Shown one piece after another: positions 1 through 7,745 of a stretch of DNA of 64,000 nt. The notes under the pieces were generated by a model, which was given only the letters and a program-made list of their open reading frames with translations, was not told where the DNA came from and did not search any database. Source of the stretch: Mesorhizobium_G sp050247155 (lineage in GTDB: Bacteria; Pseudomonadota; Alphaproteobacteria; Rhizobiales; Rhizobiaceae); NCBI GenBank assembly GCA_050247155.1, contig JBFWUS010000021.1, forward strand, positions 1 to 64,000, read 5' to 3'. How positions within the stretch are numbered: the stretch's first letter is position 1; each line of letters begins with the position of its first letter. Both the position numbers and the translations under genes were made by a program.

Positions 1-42
1 CACAACGCGTTCACGCAAATCGAGCGAGTAAGCCTTGGGCAT
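1..42 (-). CDS. IS630-family transposase, N-terminal 14 codons only
   Basis: Reading leftwards from an ATG at 42, the frame gives MPKAYSLDLRERVV before the window ends. This is the characteristic first stretch of IS630-type (Tc1/mariner-like, DDE) transposases, whose first domain is a helix-turn-helix. A strong Shine-Dalgarno sequence (GGAGGTGAT) lies just upstream of the ATG. The rest of the element lies outside the window, so whether it is intact or split into two frames cannot be judged. Recognition is by memory of the family's N-terminus. Confidence 0.7.
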   Translation of the reverse strand, partial: MPKAYSLDLRERVV

Positions 43-114
43 CGCAAATCACCTCCATAAGGAAGTGAATCACAAACCCAACATCAGAGGAATCCTTCGC
101 GATTCAACCTGAGC

Positions 115-142
115 GTCCGACGCTCTAGAGCGAGCGTCGGAC
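115..142. repeat. 11-bp inverted repeat near IS end
   Basis: The arms 115-125 and 132-142 are exact reverse complements (GTCCGACGCTC / GAGCGTCGGAC) around a 6-base loop. It lies upstream of the transposase start and downstream of the RTX gene. It could be part of the IS terminal region or a transcription stem-loop. No flanking TA duplication could be assigned because the other IS end is outside the window. Confidence 0.5.
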
Positions 143-179
143 CTGAGGGTTTAACGACATATATGCCTTCCAATGGAAG

Positions 180-210
180 GCGTCGCGGCGATTCATAGAC
201 GCCGCGACGC
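180..210 (-). terminator. stem-loop after the RTX gene
   Basis: A perfect 11-bp stem (180-190 with 200-210, GCGTCGCGGCG) with a 9-base loop begins 10 bases past the RTX stop codon. There is no clear T run after it, so it is a probable but not textbook intrinsic terminator. Confidence 0.5.
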
Positions 211-219
211 AAAGTGAAC

Positions 220-1179
220 TCAGAATATGAAGTCGCCGGGCGCCAGTTCGTCCGAAAATACGTCATCCAGGAAGACCGACACGTCGCCTATTCCATCGAT
301 GGTTATTAGAACGCCGGCCGCCTGATCGAAGAAATTCAGATCCGACAACGTGATACCGAACTCGGAAAAGTCGATCCTGTCGCCAAGATCGAAGAAGTCT
401 GAGATCAGCACATCGCCCGGCAGGTCGCGCAAAACAAAGAAATCGCTGCCGGACCCGCCGATCAGTTCATCATCGCCGCCGCCGGCATAGAGAATGTCGT
501 TGCCGCTGTCGCCGATCAGCAGATCACCGCCGAGGCCGCCGAACAGATCGTCATCGCCAGCTCCGCCGTTGATCCTGTCCGAGCCGTCGCCGCCATAGAT
601 GGCGTCGGCGCCGCCCTGGCCATAACCGACATCGTTGCCGGTGCTCAGGAAGACGATGTCGTTTCCGCTCCAGCCATTGATATCGTCGTTTCCGGCACCG
701 CCGCCAAGGGTATCGTTGCCCCCGTCACCGTCGACGAGATCATCGCCGGTGCCGGCCCAGATTGTGCCCCCGTCGGAGGTGCCGTCGCCGGGATTGCTGC
801 CGTTGATCAGAACATCGCTGCCGGACCCGCCGAAGAGAACGTCGACGCCGGTATCGCCGTAGAGCGTATCGTTCCCGACACCGCCGCCGATCATGTCGTT
901 GCCGGAATTGCCAAAGAACTTGTCGGCGGCATCGTCCCCGTTGCCGGCGAAGATGGAATCATTGCCGCTGCCGCCATAGGCGAAGTCGCTACCGGCTCCG
1001 CCGACCAGAAAATCCGAACCGGCGTCGCCGAAGAGACGATCTATGCCGCTGTCGCCCACGATGACGTCGTTGCCATCCAGGCCGCCAAGCGTGTCGTTCC
1101 CCGCCAGGCCATAAATCGCATCGTCCGATGCTGAACCGTTGATGCTGTCATTGCCATTGGTGCCTACGAAAGTTGCCAC
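220..1179 (-). CDS. RTX calcium-binding repeat protein
   Basis: A 319-residue protein made almost wholly of glycine/aspartate nonapeptide repeats (GGxGxDxLx type, for example GGSGSDVLI and GGAGNDDIN) from about residue 5 to 250, followed by an acidic, hydrophobic C-terminal block ending in GDFIF. Such repeats fold into calcium-loaded beta-rolls, and the C-terminal block resembles the uncleaved type I secretion signal. No enzymatic domain is visible, so this is a repeat-only RTX protein, perhaps a surface or matrix protein. No HlyB/HlyD/TolC genes lie nearby, so export would depend on a transporter elsewhere. The asparagine-rich start MATFVGTNGNDSI is itself the first repeat, so no N-terminal domain is missing. 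Confidence 0.88.
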   Translation of the reverse strand: MATFVGTNGNDSINGSASDDAIYGLAGNDTLGGLDGNDVIVGDSGIDRLFGDAGSDFLVGGAGSDFAYGGSGNDSIFAGNGDDAADKFFGNSGNDMIGGGVGNDTLYGDTGVDVLFGGSGSDVLINGSNPGDGTSDGGTIWAGTGDDLVDGDGGNDTLGGGAGNDDINGWSGNDIVFLSTGNDVGYGQGGADAIYGGDGSDRINGGAGDDDLFGGLGGDLLIGDSGNDILYAGGGDDELIGGSGSDFFVLRDLPGDVLISDFFDLGDRIDFSEFGITLSDLNFFDQAAGVLITIDGIGDVSVFLDDVFSDELAPGDFIF

Positions 1180-1312
1180 TGTATGCTCTCCTATGTTGCG
1201 AGGCGCACGCCGCCGTCGTGTCGTCGCGCCACATCGTCACGCACCGTCACCCTCACGCGATGCCAATCCGGGCATCCTAAGTGAGGATATGGCTGAACTG
1301 TGGCCCGACCCT

Positions 1313-2257
1313 CTACAACGCAGCCGACAACGCCTGGTTCAGATGCTCGTTCATGTCACCCATAAGGTCCACCGTCTCCAGGGCAGAAAGCGGCAAGGAG
1401 ACCCCGGTCAGGCCCCGACGAGTGAGCCGCGCCGCCCATCGGCCGGGCGACCCGGCGATTTCGATCATATTCCACTGCGCAGCCGGCCCGTGTCCGCCGG
1501 GGGCTGCACCAGCGGCGGCGACGCCGACGACGGGAACCGTACCGGCTGGCCCAGCTATATTGAAGAGGGACGCCAGGTGCGAATGGCCATGCAGCACCAG
1601 TTCGGCGCCATGCTTGCGCACGACCGATTGAAAACGCCGGATGCCGAACAGGCGCTTGTGTTGCGGAACGGCGTCCCGGACGGGCGGATGATGGATCATC
1701 ACGACGCGAAACAGATCACGCTTCCTGGCTTCGTCGAGGACGCCCATCAGCCTGTGCGCCTGACCGGACCGAAAGAAGCCGGTGGCCATGAAGGGAGCCG
1801 TCGCCCGGGCCGACGTCACCCCGATGAGCGCCACATTTCCCCTGATCCTCAGATAGGGGAAAGTCTCGCGGTTGACGTGACCCTCATGGCCGTCGGAACT
1901 CATATAGGCGTGCCAGGCACGGCAGGCCTTGTCGAAAGCGCCGGGCACATAAGCGTCATGATTGCCGGGCACAACGGAAACATCCTGCCCCGAGCCCAAC
2001 GCCTCCAGCCAGATCTTGGCCATCTCGATCTCGCCGTCGAGCGCCAGATTGACCAGATCGCCGGTGACCGCGATGTGATCGGCTTGTTGTGCCCTGATAT
2101 CGGCCACGATCTGACCGGCTATGCCGTCATGCATGATCTTGCGCCGGTTGCGCTGCCAGTTGACGTAGCCTACCACTCGCTTGGAGGCGAGTTCGCGATA
2201 AGAAACTGCGGGCAGGGGACCAAGATGCACATCGGAGATATGGGCAAGGCGGAACAT
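1313..2257 (-). CDS. metallophosphoesterase
   Basis: A 314-residue calcineurin-like phosphoesterase. The metal-binding motifs are all present in order: SDVH (residues 8-11), TGDLVN, PGNHD, IHHPP and GHSH. The family hydrolyses phosphoesters with a two-metal centre; the closest resemblance is to the cyclic-nucleotide phosphodiesterase/Icc branch, but substrate cannot be told from sequence. It has no signal peptide and so is probably cytoplasmic. It is divergent from the Nudix gene, with about 107 bases between their start codons. Confidence 0.88.
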   Translation of the reverse strand: MFRLAHISDVHLGPLPAVSYRELASKRVVGYVNWQRNRRKIMHDGIAGQIVADIRAQQADHIAVTGDLVNLALDGEIEMAKIWLEALGSGQDVSVVPGNHDAYVPGAFDKACRAWHAYMSSDGHEGHVNRETFPYLRIRGNVALIGVTSARATAPFMATGFFRSGQAHRLMGVLDEARKRDLFRVVMIHHPPVRDAVPQHKRLFGIRRFQSVVRKHGAELVLHGHSHLASLFNIAGPAGTVPVVGVAAAGAAPGGHGPAAQWNMIEIAGSPGRWAARLTRRGLTGVSLPLSALETVDLMGDMNEHLNQALSAAL

Positions 2258-2364
2258 ATGACCGTCGTCGAATGCAGTGTTGTCGCGACAACCCTAGAGC
2301 GCCTGCTGCGTTGTGAAAACACCTCATTACCGCCCGCGACATCGCGCATGATCGCGGTGCGCTG

Positions 2365-2859
2365 ATGGCCGAGAACGAGGACCAGTTTCGTCAACGCGGC
2401 TGGCCGGGTCTGCGGGCTCGGCTATTCCATTCCTACTTCCTGATGCGCCGCCCGATGACGCTAGGTGCGCGCGGCCTGGTCTACGACCGCCAGGCGAATG
2501 CCGTTTTCCTGATCCGTCACACTTACGTGCCTGGCTGGCAGCTTCCGGGCGGCGGCGTCGAAAACGGCGAGACCTTGGAAGAGGCTCTGCGGCGCGAGTT
2601 GATGGAGGAAGGCAATATCGAGTGCACGGCACAGCCGGAACTGAAGTCGATCCATTGGAACCGACGCTCCAGCAATCGGGATCATGTCGGCTTCTATTTC
2701 GTCACCGACTTTCGCCGCATCTCCGAGAAGAAGCCAGACCGCGAAATCGCCGAAACCGGTTTCTTTCCGCTCGACGCCCTGCCCGCGGCCACGACGCCGG
2801 CCACGCACAGGCGCATCGCCGAGACGTTCGGCGGCGAAACGGTTTCGCCCTATTGGTAA
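2365..2859 (+). CDS. Nudix hydrolase
   Basis: A 164-residue Nudix-fold hydrolase. The Nudix box is at about residues 60-82: GGGVENGE followed by RRELMEEGN, giving the G-x5-E-x7-R-E-x2-E-E pattern; the usual last glycine is replaced by asparagine, which is common in this subfamily. Such enzymes cleave nucleoside diphosphates linked to another moiety. A short N-terminal extension (about 30 residues, FLMRRPMTLGARG) precedes the domain, as in rhizobial relatives. Substrate is not predictable. Confidence 0.88.
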   Translation: MAENEDQFRQRGWPGLRARLFHSYFLMRRPMTLGARGLVYDRQANAVFLIRHTYVPGWQLPGGGVENGETLEEALRRELMEEGNIECTAQPELKSIHWNRRSSNRDHVGFYFVTDFRRISEKKPDREIAETGFFPLDALPAATTPATHRRIAETFGGETVSPYW

Positions 2860-3088
2860 GCTGCCGCAACCAATAGGCTCGGCAGGCCGATGCGCCTGCA
2901 AAGCCTCGCGCCTCTGCTGGTGGCCATTGCAATATTGGTTCTGGACGCTGACGACGATTGATGGTAGCGACCCGATCCCATGATCAAGGCTTTCGCATCA
3001 TTTCGGGCAGACCGACGACGACTCCGCGCCTGAGCGTCGTTTTGGCGTGCCTCGGCACGTTGTCCGTTCTTGCCCAGAAAGCCATATC

Positions 3089-3631
3089 ATGACTTCCCTT
3101 GACGTTGCCTATCTGCCGGAAATTCCGGCGCACGAGTTTGATATCGAAGCGATCAACGCGGAGGCCTTCGGTCCCGGCCGCTTCGCCAGAGCTGCCTACA
3201 AGATCCGCGAAGGCGGCCCGTATGAGCGCGCATTGTCCTTCGTGGCCGTGAATGCCGGCAACGTCGTCGCATCGGTCCGCATGACCCGGGTCATGGCGGG
3301 GCAAGGCAGCGGATTGTTGCTTGGGCCGCTGGCCGTGCGGCCGGCCTTCAAGAATCTCGGCATTGGAAAGCGGCTGGTCGCGATAGCGCTCGATGCGGCG
3401 GCAAAGGCCGGTTATGCGGCTGTTATCCTTGTTGGCGACGAGCCCTATTATGGCCCGCTCGGCTTCAAGAAGCTACCACGCGGGAAGGTTGTCATGCCAC
3501 GCCCCGTCGATCTCAACCGGCTGCTGGTCCATGAAATCGTGCCGGGTGCGGGTGATTTATTCACCGGTCAGCTGGACCATGCCGACCGACTGGAGGCGGC
3601 AGAACAGGCCGGCCGGCCCGACGCCGCGTAG
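3089..3631 (+). CDS. GNAT-family N-acetyltransferase (YhbS-like)
   Basis: The start is placed at the ATG giving MTSLDVAYLPEIP, because the 14 upstream in-frame residues look non-coding. About 180 residues; a GNAT fold with the acetyl-CoA loop at GPLAVRPAFKNLGIGKRL and a C-terminal motif VGDEPYYGPLGFKK typical of the YhbS-like branch of putative acetyltransferases. Acceptor unknown. It lies 70 bases upstream of the SDR/CoA-transferase pair but with no overlap, so it may be transcribed separately. Confidence 0.85.
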   Translation: MTSLDVAYLPEIPAHEFDIEAINAEAFGPGRFARAAYKIREGGPYERALSFVAVNAGNVVASVRMTRVMAGQGSGLLLGPLAVRPAFKNLGIGKRLVAIALDAAAKAGYAAVILVGDEPYYGPLGFKKLPRGKVVMPRPVDLNRLLVHEIVPGAGDLFTGQLDHADRLEAAEQAGRPDAA

Positions 3632-3702
3632 GACTTCGGACGAAGCGCATTGCGCCGGGCGAAATGGCTCCCTACGATGTGGCGATCGTGAGGGAGGAAC
3701 GC

Positions 3703-4464
3703 ATGGATGCAAGCGGACAGGTCGCCGTCGTAACCGGGGCGGGATCGGGATTGGGCGAGGCGACGGCGCGCGCCCTGGCGGCGAAGGGAGCCAGGGTTGC
3801 CGTGCTCGATGTCGGCTTGGAGCGCGCCGAAAAGGTTGCGGCCGACATTGGCGGCCTTGCTGTTAAATGCGACGTGTCGAACGCTGACAGCGCCGAAGCT
3901 GCTGTCGGCGAGGTCGCTGAAAAGCTCGGTGCGCCGCGCATCCTGGTCAATTGCGCTGGCATCGCTATCGGCATCAAGACGATCGGCAAGGAGGGGCCAC
4001 ACCCGCTCGACGCCTATCGCAAGGTCATCGAGGTCAACCTCATCGGCACCTTCAACCTGATCCGGCTGGTTGCCGATCGCGCAGCGAAGCTGGACCCGCT
4101 GACGGGTGGAGAGCGCGGCGTGATCATCAACACCGCCTCGGTCGCCGCTTACGACGGCCAGGTTGGACAGGCCGCCTATTCGGCCTCCAAGGGCGGCGTT
4201 GTGGGCATGACTTTGCCGATCGCGCGCGATCTTGCCCGTTCCGGCATCCGTGTCGTGACCATCGCGCCCGGCATTTTCATGACGCCGATGATGGCCGGCA
4301 TGCCGCAGGACGTGCAGGATTCCCTGGGTGCAGCGGTCCCATTCCCACCGCGCCTCGGTCAGCCTGCGGAATACGCGGCGCTGGCGCTCCATATCGTCGA
4401 GAACCAAATGCTGAACGGCGAGACGATACGCCTGGACGGCGCCATTCGCATGGCGCCAAAATGA
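3703..4464 (+). CDS. short-chain dehydrogenase, 3-hydroxyacyl-CoA dehydrogenase type 2-like
   Basis: A 253-residue classical SDR. The start is the ATG at 3703, which has GGGAGG at a good distance; an in-frame ATG at 3664 lacks this. The NAD(P) motif TGAGSGLG is at about residues 9-16, NCAG follows, and the catalytic Ser/Tyr/Lys set is seen in NTASVAAYDGQ and YSASK. The insert around GGERGVIINT and the C-terminal PFPPRLGQP block resemble the HSD10/type-2 3-hydroxyacyl-CoA dehydrogenases. Its stop overlaps the next start (ATGA), so it is translationally coupled to the CoA-transferase/racemase, which suggests a shared role in branched-chain or fatty acyl-CoA metabolism. Confidence 0.88.
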   Translation: MDASGQVAVVTGAGSGLGEATARALAAKGARVAVLDVGLERAEKVAADIGGLAVKCDVSNADSAEAAVGEVAEKLGAPRILVNCAGIAIGIKTIGKEGPHPLDAYRKVIEVNLIGTFNLIRLVADRAAKLDPLTGGERGVIINTASVAAYDGQVGQAAYSASKGGVVGMTLPIARDLARSGIRVVTIAPGIFMTPMMAGMPQDVQDSLGAAVPFPPRLGQPAEYAALALHIVENQMLNGETIRLDGAIRMAPK

Positions 4465-5612
4465 CGACGCCCGTGCCCGCCCAAAGCGGGCCGTTGCGCG
4501 GCATCACCGTCCTCGAGATGGCCGGCCTCGGCCCGGCCCCGCTTGCCGCACTGATGCTGGCGCAGATGGGCGCCCGGGTCTTGAGGATCGAGCGAACGGT
4601 CGAGCAGAACTTTCTCGGCCTTTCAGGCGACCTCGACTATACGCGCTACGGACGTTCCGTGCTCAAGATCGATCTGAAAAGACCCGAGGGTGTTGAGCTT
4701 GTCCTCAGGCTGGCGGAAAAGGTCGACATATTGATCGAGGGATTCCGACCCCGCGTCATGGAGCGGCTGGGGCTTGGTCCGGACGTCGCGCAACAGCGCA
4801 ATCCGAGGCTGATATATGGGCGCGTCACGGGTTTCGGCCAGGAAGGGGCGTTGGCGCATCGCGCAGGCCATGACCTCTCCTATCTCGCCTATACAGGTAT
4901 TTTGCATGCCATCGGCCAGGAGGGAGGCCGGCCGGCGATTCCGCTCAACCTGGTCGGCGACTATGGCGGCGGCACGATGTTTCTTGTCGCCGGCGTCTTG
5001 GCCGCGCTGGTCGAGCGCAGCACTTCCGGGAAGGGACAAGTGGTCGACGCGGCCATGATGGATGGCGCTCTAAATCTTGCCTATCCGCTTTTTGCCTATA
5101 TGGCGGCAGGACAATGGGCCGATCGGCCCGCCTCCAACCTGCTCGATTCCGGGTCGCCTTTTTACGACACATACGAGACAGCGGATGGACGGCATGTTGC
5201 GGTCGCCTGCCTGGAGCCGCATTTTTTTGCTGAGTTCGCCCGATTGTTGCCGCTGGATCAGGCGTTTTGCGCCCAACAATACGATCGCACCTGTTGGCCC
5301 GCCATGCGCGCGGCCATCGCCGCGCGCCTCAAGGAGCGCGACCGTGACGCATGGGCGGCCACTTTCGAGGGCACGGATGCCTGTGTTGCCCCCGTGCTGA
5401 GCTTCGCAGAGGCGCGGCGGCATGATCATAATGTCGCGCGCGGGACTCATATCGAAGGCGAGCCATTCCCTCGGCCAGCGCCGGCGCCCAGGCTGTCACG
5501 CTCAAAGCTCACGCCCGTGAATTGCCGAACGAATGAGACTGCTGTCGACATCCTGAGGGCTTTCGGCGTGGCCGATGCGGAAGGCCTGACGGCGCACGGC
5601 GTGGCGGGCTGA
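4461..5612 (+). CDS. CaiB/BaiF family CoA-transferase (alpha-methylacyl-CoA racemase-like)
   Basis: A 383-residue class III CoA-transferase/racemase, starting at the ATG in the ATGA overlap with the SDR gene. Landmarks are GPLRGITVLEMAGLGPAP at the N-terminus, GARVLRIER, DLKRPEGVELV, and the catalytic-region GHDLSYLAYTG with the conserved aspartate. The combination of GHDLSYLA, GDYGGG and DAAMMDG favours the AMACR-like branch (2-methylacyl-CoA epimerase) over formyl-CoA transferases, but the substrate is inferred. The in-frame open stretch upstream from 3951 is the antisense-like shadow of the SDR gene and is not part of the protein. Confidence 0.87.
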   Translation: MTTPVPAQSGPLRGITVLEMAGLGPAPLAALMLAQMGARVLRIERTVEQNFLGLSGDLDYTRYGRSVLKIDLKRPEGVELVLRLAEKVDILIEGFRPRVMERLGLGPDVAQQRNPRLIYGRVTGFGQEGALAHRAGHDLSYLAYTGILHAIGQEGGRPAIPLNLVGDYGGGTMFLVAGVLAALVERSTSGKGQVVDAAMMDGALNLAYPLFAYMAAGQWADRPASNLLDSGSPFYDTYETADGRHVAVACLEPHFFAEFARLLPLDQAFCAQQYDRTCWPAMRAAIAARLKERDRDAWAATFEGTDACVAPVLSFAEARRHDHNVARGTHIEGEPFPRPAPAPRLSRSKLTPVNCRTNETAVDILRAFGVADAEGLTAHGVAG

Positions 5613-5625
5613 AAGAGCAGAAGCG

Positions 5626-6387
5626 ATGAGCAACAAGCCGAACGTCATTCGCGACACCGATGCGGACGCTATACAACTAGCAAAGACGCTGGTTCGGGCG
5701 GCGCGGTTCGGGGCGCTTGCCGTGCTGGATCCTAAGGAGGGCAGGCCCTTAGCCAGCCGCGTCGGAGTCGCGACAGATCTCGACGGAACGCCGCTGATCC
5801 TCGTTTCCATGCTCTCGGCCCACACACAAGCGCTCATCGCCGATCAGCGCTGTTCGCTGCTTGTCGGCGAGCCGGGCAAGGGGGATCCGCTGGCCCATCC
5901 GCGCATTTCCCTCGCCTGTCGCGCCGAAAAAATTGACCGTGACAGCCCCGCCGGCCAACGCATCAAGCGCCGCTACCTCAATCGGAACCCAAAGGCCGCG
6001 CTCTATGTCGATCTTGGCGATTTCTATTTCTTCGCCCTTTCCATTGAGCGCGCCAGCCTCAACGCGGGCTTCGGTCGGGCTTACCTCATGGAGCGAGCCG
6101 ACATCGTCGCGGCAGTCGTCGACGGGTTTGCCGATTTTGAGCAAGCGGCAATCGACCATATGAATGCCGATCATCCCGACGCGATCGCGCTCTATGCAAG
6201 CCACCATGCGAAACTTGCCGGCGATGCTTGGACGATTACCGGATTTGACGCGGAAGGCGTGGATATCGCAAGTGGCGATAAGTTCGGTCGTGTCTGGTTC
6301 GACCGCCCGCTATCGACAATCGACGAATTACGCCCGACTTTGGTTGAAATGGCAAAGATTGCGCGGGCTCAAAATAAGCAAGCTTAG
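5626..6387 (+). CDS. HugZ-like pyridoxamine 5'-phosphate oxidase-fold protein
   Basis: A 253-residue protein with an N-terminal PNPOx-like split barrel (about residues 15-150, with the SMLSAHTQAL strand region) and a C-terminal DUF2470 domain (about 165-245, including DHMNADHPDAI). This two-domain layout is that of HugZ-type haem-utilisation/haem oxygenase proteins and of related bacterial proteins of unknown substrate. It starts 13 bases after the CoA-transferase stop, so it may be co-transcribed. No haem-uptake genes lie nearby, so a role in haem use is only a family-level guess. Confidence 0.82.
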   Translation: MSNKPNVIRDTDADAIQLAKTLVRAARFGALAVLDPKEGRPLASRVGVATDLDGTPLILVSMLSAHTQALIADQRCSLLVGEPGKGDPLAHPRISLACRAEKIDRDSPAGQRIKRRYLNRNPKAALYVDLGDFYFFALSIERASLNAGFGRAYLMERADIVAAVVDGFADFEQAAIDHMNADHPDAIALYASHHAKLAGDAWTITGFDAEGVDIASGDKFGRVWFDRPLSTIDELRPTLVEMAKIARAQNKQA

Positions 6388-6528
6388 GACTTTGGATAGT
6401 TGTAAAAACAAAAACTTGTGCTTTTGAACTTATCGGTTACGGTGGTCGCGTCATAGCAAGACGCTTGCGTCGGCCATCGGCTCTTTTGGTATGCCCGCCC
6501 CCAGCTACCGCAAGAGCTACGCATTCAA

Positions 6529-6843
6529 ATGGGGAAGTGTGTGCTCACTCGATCGATCAGTTCCAGTGCGGAGAAGGCTGCCGATTTTCTCACCGTGTTG
6601 GGCAACGCAAAGCGGCTGATGATCCTGCATCAACTGCTTCAGCAGGAAATGCCGGTGAATGCGATTGCCGACCGGGTCGGGCTAAGCCAATCGGCGCTAT
6701 CGCAGCATTTGGCGAAATTGCGGGATTCGGGATTGGTCGACACACGCCGCGAGAAGCAGATGATCTACTATTCCTGCAATTCCGACGAGGTGCGCAGGAC
6801 GATGGTCATGCTTGCTGACATGTTCGAAATGCCAGCCCAGTGA
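6529..6843 (+). CDS. ArsR-family winged-helix regulator (NolR-like)
   Basis: A 104-residue single-domain regulator. The winged helix-turn-helix runs from about residue 17 to 95: FLTVLGNAKRLMIL, then the recognition helix VGLSQSALSQHLAKL, and the wing RREKQMIYYSC. The recognition helix is very like that of the rhizobial nodulation repressor NolR and of BigR-type repressors. No paired metal- or sulfide-sensing cysteines are evident (only C4 and C83). Its target cannot be told from its neighbours; it stands alone between the HugZ-like and methyltransferase genes. Confidence 0.85.
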   Translation: MGKCVLTRSISSSAEKAADFLTVLGNAKRLMILHQLLQQEMPVNAIADRVGLSQSALSQHLAKLRDSGLVDTRREKQMIYYSCNSDEVRRTMVMLADMFEMPAQ

Positions 6844-6933
6844 GGCGCACAACGCTATCGACTTTGCCGCGCCTGTACCAGAAGGTACATTCCAGCGCGT
6901 GCTAGCCGATAGCGAGCAGGCTGGAGCCATATC

Positions 6934-7728
6934 ATTCAGATCCAGATTTCAGACCCTTGCGACCCGCGTGTCGCCGCCTATCGCGATATTCGTGAGCGCG
7001 ACCTGGTAGGGCGTCAGGGGCGTTTCGTGGCCGAGGGTACGGTTGTACTTCGGCACCTGATCGGAAACAGACGGTTCGCGCTCGAATCGCTGCTCGTCCT
7101 GGAGAACCGTCTGGGCGGATTGGCGGATGTGTTGCCGAACGTCCCGGCTGACGTGCCTGTGTACGTTGCCGGACGGGAGGTCCTGGATGCAATCGCCGGA
7201 TTTCCCATGCATCGCGGCGTGCTGGCGATCGGTCGACGCAATGTCGGCCCTTCGATGGAAAACCTGCTGGACGGGCTTTCGAACGCCGCGACGCTGGTCG
7301 TCTGCATCGGCATAGCCAATCATGACAATATGGGAGCGATTTTCCGAAACGCCGCGGCATTCGGTGCGGACGCGATACTGCTCGATCGCACCTCCTGCGA
7401 TCCGCTCTATCGTAAGGCCATTCGTGTTTCAGTCGGCGCAGCACTGAAAGTGCCGTTCCATGTCTTCGATGATGCGGAGAAGCTTGTGGACACGCTGGCC
7501 TGCCGGGGGTTCCAGCAGCTTGCGCTGACGCCGACCGGCGGAACAGACATCCGAACCGTCATACGCGCCCCACGGACCGCGATTTATCTGGGTGCCGAGG
7601 GGCCAGGCCTGCCCAGCACACTGATTGAGCGAATGATCGGGGCGCGGATCTCGATGGCGCAGGATTTCGACAGCTTGAATGTCGCGGCGGCGTCGGCCAT
7701 TGCCCTTCACTGCCTGGCAAGTGGATAG
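6934..7728 (+). CDS. TrmH/SpoU-family RNA methyltransferase, probable non-AUG start
   Basis: A SPOUT-class 2'-O-ribose RNA methyltransferase of about 264 residues. The SAM-binding knot motifs are present: NHDNMGAIFRNAAAF, LGAEGPGLP and DSLNVAAASAIAL. The first ordinary start codon in frame is GTG at 7027, but the frame stays open upstream to 6913 and encodes QISDPCDPRVAAYRDIRER, a segment I recognise as the usual N-terminus of this family. No ATG, GTG or TTG lies upstream in this open stretch. GGAG at 6923-6926 stands seven bases before an ATT at 6934, so ATT is the proposed start. If that is wrong, the protein begins at 7027 (233 residues) and lacks the conserved segment. Confidence 0.8.
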   Translation: MQIQISDPCDPRVAAYRDIRERDLVGRQGRFVAEGTVVLRHLIGNRRFALESLLVLENRLGGLADVLPNVPADVPVYVAGREVLDAIAGFPMHRGVLAIGRRNVGPSMENLLDGLSNAATLVVCIGIANHDNMGAIFRNAAAFGADAILLDRTSCDPLYRKAIRVSVGAALKVPFHVFDDAEKLVDTLACRGFQQLALTPTGGTDIRTVIRAPRTAIYLGAEGPGLPSTLIERMIGARISMAQDFDSLNVAAASAIALHCLASG

Positions 7729-7745
7729 CTCGGCCGTGCCGAAGG

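Noticed and set aside
1139..2365. 408-codon open frame on the plus strand
   Set aside because: It is the antisense shadow of the metallophosphoesterase, whose catalytic motifs are all on the minus strand; the plus-strand translation is low-complexity and matches no family.
2886..2963. Short hydrophobic ORF after the Nudix gene
   Set aside because: A roughly 23-codon frame has no ribosome site and no conserved neighbour; too little to support a gene.
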